From NCBI RefSeq assembly GCF_046630445.1, contig NC_092338.1:340093001-340157000 (forward strand): 64,000 nt of DNA, written 5' to 3'. Position 1 is the stretch's first letter, and the number at the start of each line of letters is the position of its first letter. This document shows positions 45,836 through 56,497 of this stretch, in pieces. Source of the DNA: Rutidosis leptorrhynchoides. Lineage: Eukaryota; Streptophyta; Magnoliopsida; Asterales; Asteraceae. The position numbers were made by a program, and so were the translations under genes. A model generated the notes under the pieces. It was not told where the DNA came from, made no database searches, and was given only the letters and a program-made list of their open reading frames with translations.

Positions 45836-47624
45836 CTAAGGTGAAAAACTGGGACGAATAAATCCACGGTCTGATAATTCTTGCAACTGGTCTTGTAATG
45901 CTTGCATTTCTGAAGGTGCAAGTCTATATGGGGATCGGGCTACAGGTGCGGCTCCTGGTACGAGATCAATCTGGAATTCTACACATCTGTGTGGAGGTAG
46001 CCCCGGTAATTCTTCTGGAAATACTCCGGGATATTCTCTTACAATCGGCATGTCATCAATGCTTCTTTCTTCAGTATCGATCTTCTTTACATGTGCGAGA
46101 ATAGCATAACAACCTTTTCTTATAAGTTTCTGGGCCTTCATACAGCTGATAAGGTTTAGCTTCGAGTTGCTCTTCTCCCCATAAATCATTAACGACGTTT
46201 CATCCTTATGAGGGATGAGGATTGATTTCTCAGCGCAAACAACTTCCGCTCTTGTTTTGGACATCCAGTCCATGCCAACGATTACGTCAAAACTTCCTAA
46301 TTCTACGGGTATCAAATCGATTTTGAAGGTTTCACCAGCGAGATTTATTTCGCAACCATGGCAAATTTTATCGGCTTTTATCAGTTTACCATTAGCTAAT
46401 TCAATAGTATATTTATCGTCTAGAGGCAATGATGCACATTTTAGTTTAGAACTAAAGTCTTTACACATATAACTTCTATCAGCACCCGTATCAAACATAA
46501 TAGAAGCTAGTTGATTATTAACCGTAAACGTACCCGTGACAAGATTAGGATCCTTACGTGCTTCACTGGTACTAACATTAAATGCCCTCCCACGTGTGAG
46601 TTCTTTGTTCTTCTCCTTATCAGGGCATTGATTTATAAAGTGACCAGACTTCCCGCATCCAAAACATTTCTTGACATCGGTCGGTTTTGTCTTTACTTCA
46701 TAAACAATGGCATAACAATCTTTCGCCACATGTCCTTTCTTGTTGCACTTATCACAGACCACTTGGCAATAACCTGCATGATGTGTGTAACATCTTTTGC
46801 AGAACGGATGGGGTCCCTTATAGTTTGGACTTGCAGTTGCCCCATCTTGTTTACCTTTAAAAGTTTCTTGTTTCTTCAGGTGAGTACTTTTGCCCTTATA
46901 GTCTTCCCATTTCCTCTTTCCTTCAGTTGTCTTGACTTCGGCAATTGGTGCCTTAATCGAACTCTCTGTGATCTGGTCCATGAGTTGGTGTGCCATTGTC
47001 ATGGCTTCCTGCATCGTATTTGGACGATGTAACATTTTCTTTGATATTGATCGATAAACCGTCAATATACATTTCTATCTTTCGTTTCTCGTTTGGCACC
47101 AATTCGGGACACAATAAGGCTAGTTCCATGAAACGCTTTTCATAGTTATTGAGATTCGCGCCGAAAACCTTCAGATTACGTAACTCAGATTCCATTTTTT
47201 TGATCTCGTTTCGAGGACAGTACTCCTCGATTAGCATCTTTTTCAGTTCTTCTCAAGAGATATCATATGCCGTATCTACTCCTTCTGCTTTAGCATAATT
47301 GTTCCACCAAGTAAGTGCACCGTCTTGCAACGTGCACGAAGCATACTTTGACTTGTCTCCGTCCGCACAATTACTGATTTTGAAAACGGACTCCATCTTT
47401 TCAAACCATCGGGTTAGACCGAATGGTCCCTCGGTTCCACTAAACGTCTGTGGTTTGCATCCTTGAAAAGTTTTGTATGAGCATCCGTTTCGTGAGTTTG
47501 TGTTTACGGCTGCTGCTTTGGCTGCTGCTTCTGTTGTTGCTTTTGCTGCCTCAGCTGCAGCAATTCTTTCCTTCACACGTTTCTCGACTAGTTCCTCAAA
47601 CTCAGCATCCGACATTTGAGACAT
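45836..47624 (-). pseudogene. gag-pro: gag-protease pseudogene of element B
   Basis: The Gag start MSQMSDAEFEELVEKRVKER is intact. A TGG-to-TGA stop at about 47252 and a 5-bp deletion near 47023, compared with copy A, break the frame. After the deletion come the zinc knuckles CDKCNKKGHVAKDC and CFGCGKSGHFINQC. The aspartic protease follows with active-site FDTGADRSYM, and the linker to reverse transcriptase. This copy preserves the protease that copy A has lost. Confidence 0.88.
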
Positions 47625-48096
47625 GTTTCTTCAATAAATACAACAGAGATAATTTAATCATATAGAATATTATAGGTAAAATGAGTTGTCAATAGTTAAT
47701 CGTAGCATATTAATAATATGAACCAATTATTATAAAAGCCTTTTCTTCTTATTAGAATTTTATAATTATTTCTAGGGTATTACCTACCCGTTAAGTTCAT
47801 ACATAATAGCTAGTATAAGGAATTAACTACTAAAATCCTAATAATATTCCACTATGAAAAATTATATCGAGCTACTACGTTATTATGTAATAATAATAAT
47901 GATGATAATAATAATAATAATAATAATAAGTAGTAATAATACAAATAATCATTCCATGCATTTATTATTAATAAACCAAAATAATACAATACCATACAAT
48001 ACTGATATTTTACATATGCTTATTTTACATAACAAGATAGAGTAGCACACATAAGCAATAGAATAGCGTATGGAAGATATATGGTTGCGAGGTCGT

Positions 48097-48645
48097 TTAT
48101 TCAGAACTATCAGAAACTTCTTCCCATTTGGTTCTCTCTGCCAATTGTTTGTGTGTGCATGGTCCGACAGACATTCTAGCAGTGTATTTAATTTTTGGTT
48201 GGGGTTTTGAGGTACCCGTTGCCTCAGTGGGTTTAATACAATAAGGGTGGTTACGGATCGAATGGTCCTGTTCCTTTTTAATAATTAAGGACTTTTTATT
48301 ATTGTGGTTGTTTTTATTATCTATAGCAAGTTGGAATTTTTCCTTAGTGACTTCTTTTATTTCATTAGCGAAGAATTTTTCCTTAGTGACTTCTTTTATT
48401 TCATTAGCGAAATCCTCTTCCTCACTGATCTATTCTGATAACGAACTGTCTGAGTCATGTGTAGGAGAATATGATGACGAACTGTCTGAATCATGTGTAC
48501 GAGAATATGTACCAGTGGTCATGAACCGAAATCTGCCAGGCGTAATCGGCACAACCCGCCCGTCGGCGGTGTATCTGGCCCAATGTCCATGTTCGTTTAG
48601 AAATGGACGATCCTCGTTTACTTCAGGGATCATGGGTCCCTGTAG
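48097..48645 (-). pseudogene. Extra 5' ORF of element B, truncated and broken
   Basis: Matches the carboxyl two thirds of the A ORF. A stop at 48430 interrupts it (GAG to TAG), and the start is lost at the 48645 junction. Compared with A it carries a tandem in-frame 39-bp duplication at about 48340-48415 that repeats the FANEIKEVTKEK segment. Confidence 0.8.
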
Positions 48646-49021
<376 letters not shown>

Positions 49022-49347
49022 CTATCAGAAAACAGAAATTCCCTAGTACTGTTATAACAATAGTTAGACCATATATATACTTTTATATAAGCTCGACCTG
49101 ACTTATAATGGTTGCTACTACTTGCTAGCCATAGTTATAGGAAGCGGGAATCCAACTATTGCAATTGGATCATATGGCGCCTGATTAGACCATTCACATC
49201 GGGTAGCGGTTGAGGCCGATGTTGCCCTGCCGTAGCTTTGGAGCCGATGCTATGGGGCGCGGTTTAGCCCGCCGTTAATCCACCGTGGTGCAAATTGCAT
49301 AATAAACTTCATTGCTCACTGCGTAACCGGATGCACTTGGTGGAAAA

Positions 49348-49350
<3 letters not shown>

Positions 49351-49401
<51 letters not shown>
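49351..49401. repeat. (AAT)n microsatellite upstream of PNSB2
   Basis: About 17 AAT units, 540 bp before the PNSB2 start codon, likely polymorphic between accessions. Confidence 0.95.
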
Positions 49402-49402
<1 letters not shown>

Positions 49403-49751
49403 TAATTTTGGAAGTGAGGTCAATTTGGTTAGTGTGATAGATGTTAGTGAATGTGTTTGGGAATGTGGTTGAACTGAACAAAAGAAATGAGAAGATAAAG
49501 TGACTAAAAAGACATTTTTGTCATAAAAGAAGAATACTGGTGTCTCTTATGTTCTAAAAACTTTATAAGTAATGTGGTTTATTCAAATTCAAATTGATAA
49601 GTAATATGCAGCTAATATATGAGCTCACAGATGCAGTGACAGTGAGCCACACATGAGAAGTAGTAACAGAGTATTGTTTTATTTATTTTATTAACAATGA
49701 CAACTTAAGTAGTTATAACATTTTAATGATTTTATCAATCAACTATACTGT

Positions 49752-49790
49752 ACACTCCTATTCCTTCCCTTCAAACCCAACCAAAACCCT
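49752..49790 (+). repeat. Exact 39-bp copy of PNSB2 exon 1 upstream of the gene
   Basis: Identical to 50027-50065, which encodes part of the transit peptide. The match starts ACACTCCTATTCC and ends AAAACCCT. Identity without any change implies a recent event. Confidence 0.9.
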
Positions 49791-49874
49791 AACGTTAATT
49801 TTGAGCTATTCCTAGATTGATTTTACTTGTTGGGAATTTTATGATAGGCAATATTTAATTAATTATTCCAACCA

Positions 49875-49882
49875 TATAAATA
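49875..49882 (+). promoter_or_regulatory. Probable TATA box of PNSB2
   Basis: TATAAATA lies 61 bp before the start codon, which leaves room for a short 5' leader starting near 49910. No other TATA-like box is better placed. Confidence 0.55.
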
Positions 49883-49943
49883 ACGTTACCATAGAAGAAT
49901 AACCAGCTAGTACTCGGAAGAAAATTAGAAAGAAAAAAAAAAA

Positions 49944-52362
49944 ATGGATATGGTTTCTACTTCAATTTCCTCATCAAACTCAATCCATCTTCTCCGTCCT
50001 TCAACAAGCCCCAACCTAATAACCAAACACTCCTATTCCTTCCCTTCAAACCCAACCAAAACCCTCTCTACTTTCATCCCCAATACCAAACACTCCCACT
50101 TACCACCAAAAGCCTCATCACTTCCATACCCAAACCCAAACCTGAGCCAACCGATTAACGTCAATTACCTCCAAACAGAATTTAATGGCCATGGGGTATC
50201 ATTCACATCTTTGGGTGAAAGCTGTGTTGTTAGAATGTCTTTAAACAATGGAAGTGTAGCCACTCTCATGTTACCAAGTGGACTGGTGACGTCATACAAG
50301 GCGCCGATGTGGCATGGTGGGTTACTTGAGTTGTTGCACACGTCAGTTTCTGAAGGAGAGGATGGTGGTGGTGCGGTGATACGTGGCGGTGTTTCATTGG
50401 CTTTTAGATTTGAATGTGGTGATGATGATAATGAAAGAATTGAGTGGTCTCCTAGTGTTTGGAATCTTAGAAATGTTGGAGGAAGTCCTGATACGTCTAT
50501 TCAGGTAATTGCATGCTTTATATGCTTGTACAGTACAACTCTATTCTTTTTTACAGTAATGATTTGTATAGTATACATAATACATGTTGTTTGACAAATT
50601 ATGATTTTTGAGGTTTAGTACTGGCATATATGAAATTGGCCCAAATTAGACCTCTAAATGTGCCGAACTATTCAAGATCGACTCGTTAAAAACTCGACTT
50701 GAGCTGAACCTAACGAGCTCGAATTCGAACTTGAACTTATTTTGAAGCTCGTTTAACTAAAGAGCCCGAGCTCAAGCTTCATATCTCGAGCTCGCGAGCC
50801 TAAACGAGTTTTTCATCTATATACATTAAAACATTATTTTTTATAATAATATGATATTATGAGTTTAAAATAATTATATATTAATAATAAATAATATTTA
50901 AAATAATAATATTAGATACTCCCTCCGTCCCATATTAATACTCCACAGACAAAAAACATATAATTTAAGGAAATGTTATAAAAGTACTGTACTTTTTGTT
51001 ATTTTCCAGTTTTACCTTTATTTTTTCACTTTTTTCATGCTATCCACATATATTAAGGGCATAATAGAACTTTAACTTATTATTCTTATGTATATATAGA
51101 AGTGGACTATTAATTTGGGACAACTCAAAATGGAATAGTGAAATATCAATATGAGACGAATGGAGTATTAAATATAATTATAAGTGGAAAAAAATTACAT
51201 AAACAAAAAATATTAAATGGAGTGAAAATGTATGATATAAAAACTAAGTTTATATACTCCGTAATTAATGAGTCGAGCTTGAGCTTGTAAAATATCAAAC
51301 GATCCGAGCTCGAGCTTAAGATATTAGGCTCGAATCGAGCCGAGCTCGAGCCCGAGCTCTTTGAAATTTAAACGAGCAGAGCTCGAGTCATCTCCTTTAC
51401 AACCCTAGCCCAAATTGATAACAAATTTCATAGCCCTAAATGGGATTGAATGTGGTGATGATGATAATGGAAGGATTGAGTCTATTCACATATTTTCATT
51501 TAGAATTGTTAAAAATTGTCAACTAAATGGGTTATATATTTCAGTTAGAATTGATTAGTACCAACTCAGAAAACAAAATTGAAATCAAGCACATTGTGAC
51601 TCTACAACAAGACGCTATAGTTTCAGAGATTGTGATCAATAATTTAAGATCTTCATCTCTTCGGCTAATGGGCTCGATCATCGGTCACTTAGCTGTAAGC
51701 ACCCCAGAAGCAACATATGCTGTTGGGCTCGAGAGCTCAAATTATTTTGTTAAGCCGCCAGTTTTTTCAAACTTCAGTATTGTTCCTCCTGATTTCAACA
51801 CCAATTCAGATTCAAGTAACTTATGGGATCAAAAGGGCTTCAAGAAATTGCTATCGGGCTGGGGACTGGGAAGCCCGAATGATGGTTCGAATGATCAAAC
51901 TGCGAAAAACGAGCAAGTAAACGAAGATCTTGAAGGTGAAGAAGACGATAACTACAAACATTTAACAGAGAAAATGAGCATGATATACACTAGTGCTCCT
52001 AGGAATTTCACCATTATGGATCGGGTATGCATTAAATTTTGTCGAATTAACTATGCTTCATGAGTTGTACATCTTGCATAAACTGCTGTACTTACGGATA
52101 ACATTTACGGAAAGTGCATATCTTGTAATAATGAAACTAGTACTGATATGATTTTGTGTTTTTACAGGGTAAACGAAACTCGGTTGTAGTGGGTAGAGAA
52201 GGCTTTAACGAGTTGTACATTTTTAGTCCGGGCTCGAGTCATAAACCATACAGCAAGTACTCTTATTTATGCATTGGTCAAGCAGCATTGCTTAAACCAG
52301 TAACCATACTGCCTGAATCTGAATGGAGAGGTGTACAACAGTTGCACAACCCAAATCTTTAA
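49944..52362 (+). CDS. PNSB2: Photosynthetic NDH subunit of subcomplex B 2, chloroplastic
   Basis: Three exons, 49944-50504, 51545-52024 and 52168-52362, all in phase 0, encode 411 residues. Donors are CAG/gtaatt and CGG/gtatgc; acceptors are atttcag/TTA and tttacag/GGT. Residues 1-55 are Ser/Thr/Pro-rich and basic, as for a chloroplast transit peptide. The body matches the NDF2/NDH45 family, with a galactose-mutarotase-like fold: FNGHGVSFTSLGESCVVRM, MWHGGLLELLHT, VSTPEATYAVGLE, RNSVVVGREGFNELY and a WRGVQQLHNPN end. The protein belongs to subcomplex B of the chloroplast NADH dehydrogenase-like complex in stroma thylakoids, needed for cyclic electron flow around photosystem I. Recall of the family is from memory, not a search. 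At 411 residues it is longer than the roughly 350 I recall for Arabidopsis, partly through an acidic insertion near 260-290. No lesion is seen. Confidence 0.9.
50647..51407. mobile_element. Non-autonomous hAT-like element in PNSB2 intron 1
   Basis: It is 761 bp, flanked by the 8-bp target duplication GCCCAAAT (50639-50646 and 51408-51415). The ends TAGACCTCTAAA and TTTACAACCCTA are imperfect inverted repeats. Both arms are rich in GAGCTCGAGCTT-type motifs in opposite orientation. It has no transposase frame. A Stowaway MITE is nested inside. Confidence 0.8.
50919..51165. mobile_element. Stowaway MITE nested in the hAT element
   Basis: It is 247 bp with terminal inverted repeats CTCCCTCCGTCCCATATT and (reverse complement of the right end) CTCCATTCGTCTCATATT, flanked by TA at 50917-50918 and 51166-51167. 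This is the classic Tc1/mariner-type Stowaway signature. Confidence 0.9.
51444..51480 (+). repeat. Partial copy of PNSB2 exon 1 inside intron 1
   Basis: 37 bases match exon 1 at 50407-50444 with one gap and two substitutions, around the GGTGATGATGATAATG core. It lies 29 bp after the right target duplication of the hAT element and is removed with the intron. Confidence 0.75.
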
Positions 52363-53558
52363 GCGTATCACGTATGTACATTTAATTTCATCTTGTATAT
52401 CAAAAATCAGGTGACCATCTATAACATATATCAAATAGTTCAATTATAATAGTTTGACTTTGTGATTGTGGTTTCAAACTTGCATTTTAACTCTTAAAAA
52501 GTTTCTTGTTAGTTTGATTGGCTAAAACTCTTGTCATGAAAGGTACTATTTACAGAAAGCAGTACTAAGCAACTGTTTTCTCCGATTATTTCGATTGCCC
52601 ATATCCTTTCAGTTCGATATTTGTATGACGACATGTAAAGTTTGTATGACGAAATGTCAAGTGGGCGTTATGTTAGTTTATCAAAAGATGGCATTGATAC
52701 GCCGGATAAGATAAACGGGGATTATATAAATTACATATGCCCCAAGATGCTGACAAATGACAATCAACCAACTGAGAGATTAACCACTTGGGCATAGCCC
52801 AGTAGCCATCGAGTTCCCTGTGAAGCAGTAGACGTAAGTTCGAATCTTGGTAAAGCCCAAGATCGAATTAAAATGGGCTCTTGACCGGAGGAGGTGCCAA
52901 TTTGCGCAATTCACTGGTTACGGGTCTCGTCGCTCAGGGGCTCATCACCCAAGCGGTGGCGAGTTTAGTGTTGGGGGTGTGGAGTCCTAGAGCCCACTAA
53001 TGTTAAAAAGAAATATAAAATGTATTCTTCAAATTGCATGGGACACCACTAAATTTAACTATACGACTTCATATAGTTTTAAAAACTATGATTTTTTAGA
53101 GATAAATAACTACTAAAGTACCTTTTAAATATAATTAGTTTTGAAAAAAAAAAAGGGACCCTATTAGGTTTTCATTCTGAATTCGCCACTGCACCTAGGG
53201 ATTTTACTCGCTAGTGAGAACTCAATGTGATTGACACTGGGAAGGTAAAAACCAGTTGAGAGATTAGTTGCTACAAAAGCTGAAGAACAATGCTGGTACC
53301 CAGATAGACTCTGGTCTCAGACAGAATTGAGGTTTTTATTCCTCGCCAAGGCTTTCACAGCATCAGCCTTAACGGATTCGGGGAAGCATATCACTCTAAT
53401 ACGAATCGGAAGAATCACTATCGGGTTTGGGGTTGGGGTGGTGTTGGGGTGCTTCAGAAGTGTTACACGAGCACATCTAATGGATAAGGTGATCGATTTG
53501 GAGGTTACCTATCTACAAATGGGTAGGTCTTAAGGGTCGTTCTTTGCCATGTCGGCTT
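52363..53558. other. Downstream flank of PNSB2
   Basis: Holds a SINE-like sequence (52782-52996) and AT-rich DNA. Short reading frames here (for example 53327-53533) have no recognisable features. A phrase like AACTGAGAGATTA occurs both at about 52770 and at about 53257 (as AGTTGAGAGATTA), suggesting a local duplication. Confidence 0.5.
52782..52996 (+). mobile_element. tRNA-derived SINE-like sequence
   Basis: An A-box-like TAGCCCAGTAGCC (52795-52807) and B-box-like AGTTCGAATCT (52837-52847) are spaced as in tRNA-derived SINE promoters. The end is GTTAAAAAGAAAT. I could not find a clear target duplication, so the boundaries are approximate. Confidence 0.5.
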
Positions 53559-53701
53559 TGTTAGACTATGTCATTAGCCCATGTACTCCTCCTTGTTTGG
53601 GCTTAGCCCATATTGCTATCATAGGGTTGTATGCTTATATATTGTCATTTATCTAGTACGTAAGACATGATTGAAAAGCAGAGGCATATCGATTTGTAAC
53701 A
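53559..53701 (+). repeat. 5' LTR of a Ty1/copia element
   Basis: A short 143-bp LTR with inverted ends TGTTAGA and TGTAACA. The primer site TGGTATCAGA (Met tRNA) follows directly at 53702-53711. The start is set by the terminal repeat; no second LTR is available to confirm it. Confidence 0.7.
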
Positions 53702-53923
53702 TGGTATCAGACGCCTAGTATCATAACCCTAACCCTAACACAGCCGTATGTCATCCTAAGCTACACACCGACCTCTTGTTTTCATAATGTTTCTGTGCAA
53801 AATTCACACCAAATCTCGAGTTCCTATTAGTTTTAATCAACGTCTTTCACACCAAAGTTACGTTCAAATATCTCAATTCTCAAAACAACTTCATAAATCA
53901 ACACCTATATCTTTCACTCAACA

Positions 53924-54268
53924 ATGGCCGATGTATCCAAACACGATAATGGTACACAAAATAACCCACAGGTTTGCCGTGATTTCTCCCGTGGTCATTG
54001 CAAATTTGCCGATCGTTGCCGTTACTTTCACCAACAATCTCAGTCGGCTAGGCTTATGCGACCTACAAGAAAACATGGTTTAAAGCGTAACAATCGGGTT
54101 TCTTCATCTCAAAGTTATCTTATTGGAATTATTCAAGAGCAACAGAGACAATTGGATTATTTAATGATGGCACATTCGCAATCTCAAAGGAATCAACCGA
54201 CATTCTATAATAACACTTCTACAGGTGGCATGAATTTTATTAACTCTCAAGCACGTGTCCTCCAGTAA
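53924..54268 (+). pseudogene. gag: copia Gag fragment with CCCH zinc finger
   Basis: A 114-codon frame starting MADVSKHDNG. Near its start lies a CCCH finger C18-X7-C26-X5-C32-X3-H36, in place of the CCHC knuckle usual for copia Gag. A Gln-rich segment follows. The frame shifts against the next part near 54260. The capsid domain normally upstream is absent, so either this is a minimal form or the upstream part is lost. Confidence 0.65.
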
Positions 54269-54858
54269 GCAAAATCCTTTTCTTAACACTTGGTCAAATC
54301 TTCTTAATTATCTTGGGCGACAATATTATCAAAACAGTGGACTTATTGCATATGTTGGGCCACAACCTCATCTAGCCAGTGGACAGATTGCCACTATTGG
54401 GTCACAACAGGCCTGCTTCACTCAGCAACCCAACGCTGTCACTAGAAATGGTCAGGAAACACAACATAATTTCGAGAACGGTGAGAGTTGGAACATGGAT
54501 ACAGGTGCTTCGTCTCATTTATCTTCTTCTATTAATAATCTAAGTAAAGTTTTTAATTCTTGCATTTATCTGTCTGTAGCTGTGGGTGACGGGACATCTA
54601 TTCCCGTCACAAACAGTGGTCATAGCATTTTGCCATCCATTCATCGACCGCTACATCTTCATAATGTTCTTGTCACTTCAAATTTTTTAAAGAATCAAAT
54701 ATCAGTACGTCAATTTACTCGTGACAATAAAGTCTCAGTAGAATTTGACGAATTTGGTTTTTCTATTAAAGACTATATGAACCGTCAACTCCTCCTCCGT
54801 TGTGACAGCACGGGGGACTTGTATCCAGTCACAAATTCTATCTCGAGGCCGATCCATC
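54255..54858 (+). pseudogene. pol: copia protease fragment, truncated
   Basis: About 200 codons in another frame than the CCCH part. The protease motif WNMDTGASSHLSSS is intact, followed by the standard downstream block (VGDGTSIPVTNSGHS, NVLVTSNFLKNQISVRQFTRDN). Integrase and reverse transcriptase are missing because the sequence stops at 54858, where the LTR of element C begins. Confidence 0.85.
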
Positions 54859-56497
54859 TATAACCCCCCGTCAAAAATCCCTTTAACGGAATGTTAACGA
54901 TGATCCCAGTGCTTGGCTTGACTTCTATGTAACCGCAATATTCTACAGCGGAAGCAATTAATACCTGAGAATAAAACTCGCAAAACGGGTCAACAAATAA
55001 TGTTGGTGAATCTACATGTTTAAAGTTAAGTAACAGTATCTGAAAAACAGTTATCAGAAAAATAGTTCAGTTTCCTTGAACACGAGATTTTACAAGTACA
55101 ATACCAAGTCGTAAAAATGTTTGCATAATATGAGCACCTGAATACTAGCAATGACCCGAGTATAGAAGCCACTATACCCGCCTTTACATCCTAAAATGTT
55201 ATACACTTGTTCGAGTGTATCTAATGTTCAAAATAAATGCACCACATTTATTATAGCGGGTGAGGTTGTCAACCTGACGGATCCGTCCATCTAAATTGTG
55301 CTTACACCGATGGTATTAAAAGTATTCAAGCTAGAGGCTTTTTTAACAAACTCAATATGCATATATAGTACTCGTGTCAATACAAAAGCATTTGATAAAG
55401 TAAGTATAACAGCGTGTATTCTCATCCCTGAAAACATGTAAAAAGTGGGACTGTAGACTCACCTTTGAATAAGCTTGGATGACAGATAAAACTTGTACGG
55501 TTTACAGCTGAATAATGCAACCTAAGTATACGTATTTAGGTTGGTCAATATATGTATCTTAAATCAGGGTGGTTTTATAGTATAAGTTGTCTTATTGCTC
55601 GACTCGACGCGTTTTCAAGTAAAAGTCAACTATATCATGCAAGTCAAACAAAGTCAACCGAAGTCAAACCGAAGTCAAACCGAAAGTCAAACTTGGTCAA
55701 AGTAGTCAACTAAAGTCAACATCAATAGGTTCATGTCAAATGTTGGTCAACATGTCAAACCTAAGTCAAACAATACGTTTCAGGTCATGAATGATCATTT
55801 TCACAATTTCAGTTTATCGTTGTGCACAAAGTTCATGAACACGTAGCATACTTAGCACAATATCTCATAGTAAAAAAATTTACGTAAACATGGCAAACTC
55901 CAGATCATAAATATACTTAAAATAGATTCCAAAAAGTCCAGCCAGTGACTCATACGATAATTAAAAGTCAGGAATCAGAAGGGGTACATTTGGGGTTTGC
56001 CCAGTCAGTTTCTGACCGCGCACTGATTTCGTTTTGCCTATAACCGGAGTTAGGGACATGAAATTGATACAAGACCAGTGGCCATATTTTAAAGACAAGT
56101 CAAAGTAACACATATAAAAAATCTAGCAAATTTTGTTTAGCCAATTTGTACAGTTTATTCATGAAAGTTGAATGTTCAGTTTTTCAGCTCAAATCAGAAT
56201 CCACATAAAGTACGGCTCTATTATGCCCAATGCATAAGGTTTCAGAGATTGACATAAACTATCAATAAGTCACATATCATGTTAAAATTCATATTCCAGA
56301 AGCTTACATGCTCCTTCATTAAACACAATCCACAGAGTATAAAACAGAGAGCAATTTACAGATTCGATTCTAATTTAGCTAGTCACATTCGCACGCGATT
56401 ATCCAAAGATCTAGATACAATTAGCCTATGATATCTACATGAAAGGTGAAGTACTTTTTGTGTACATTTCAAATATGCAAAGCTTTAATCACAGAAG
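54859..56497 (-). repeat. 3' LTR of element C, outer part
   Basis: It begins TATAACCCCCCGTC, probably a mutated TGTAAC... end, within copia sequence. The CAGCGGAAGC...CCTGAGAATAAA section near 54950 is shared with the other chromovirus LTRs here. It is interrupted at AGAAG by the solo LTR and continues at 60639. No genes are visible. Confidence 0.75.

Larger units (their letters stand above)
43687..48645 (-). mobile_element. Internal fragment of Ty3 chromovirus B
   Basis: Minus-strand order is 5' ORF fragment, gag, protease, reverse transcriptase, RNase H and integrase. It is the same family as A, about 95 percent or more alike by eye. Both ends are abrupt: integrase is cut at RQKS and the 5' ORF at its GPM segment. 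Each end abuts LTR minisatellite sequence, so the primer-binding site, chromodomain, polypurine tract and parts of both LTRs are missing. Confidence 0.85.
49022..49943. other. Upstream flank of PNSB2
   Basis: Apart from an (AAT)n tract (about 49351-49401) I see no repeat I can name. The GC-richer section 49180-49330 is unlike the surroundings and may be an unidentified small element. A 39-bp exact copy of part of PNSB2 exon 1 lies at 49752-49790. Confidence 0.55.

Noticed and set aside
46511-47032. Plus-strand hydrophobic frames opposite gag in A and B (also 23084-23650)
   Set aside because: They are antisense shadows of the gag-protease genes, with no independent features.
52782-52870. A tRNA gene
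   Set aside because: A- and B-box-like motifs are present, but no cloverleaf with an acceptor stem can be drawn; a SINE fits better.
53327-53533. A 68-codon frame between PNSB2 and the copia LTR
   Set aside because: No recognisable features and no supporting splice or promoter signals.
53721-53746. Telomere-like CCCTAA repeats after the copia primer site
   Set aside because: Only two imperfect units, too few to be an interstitial telomere.
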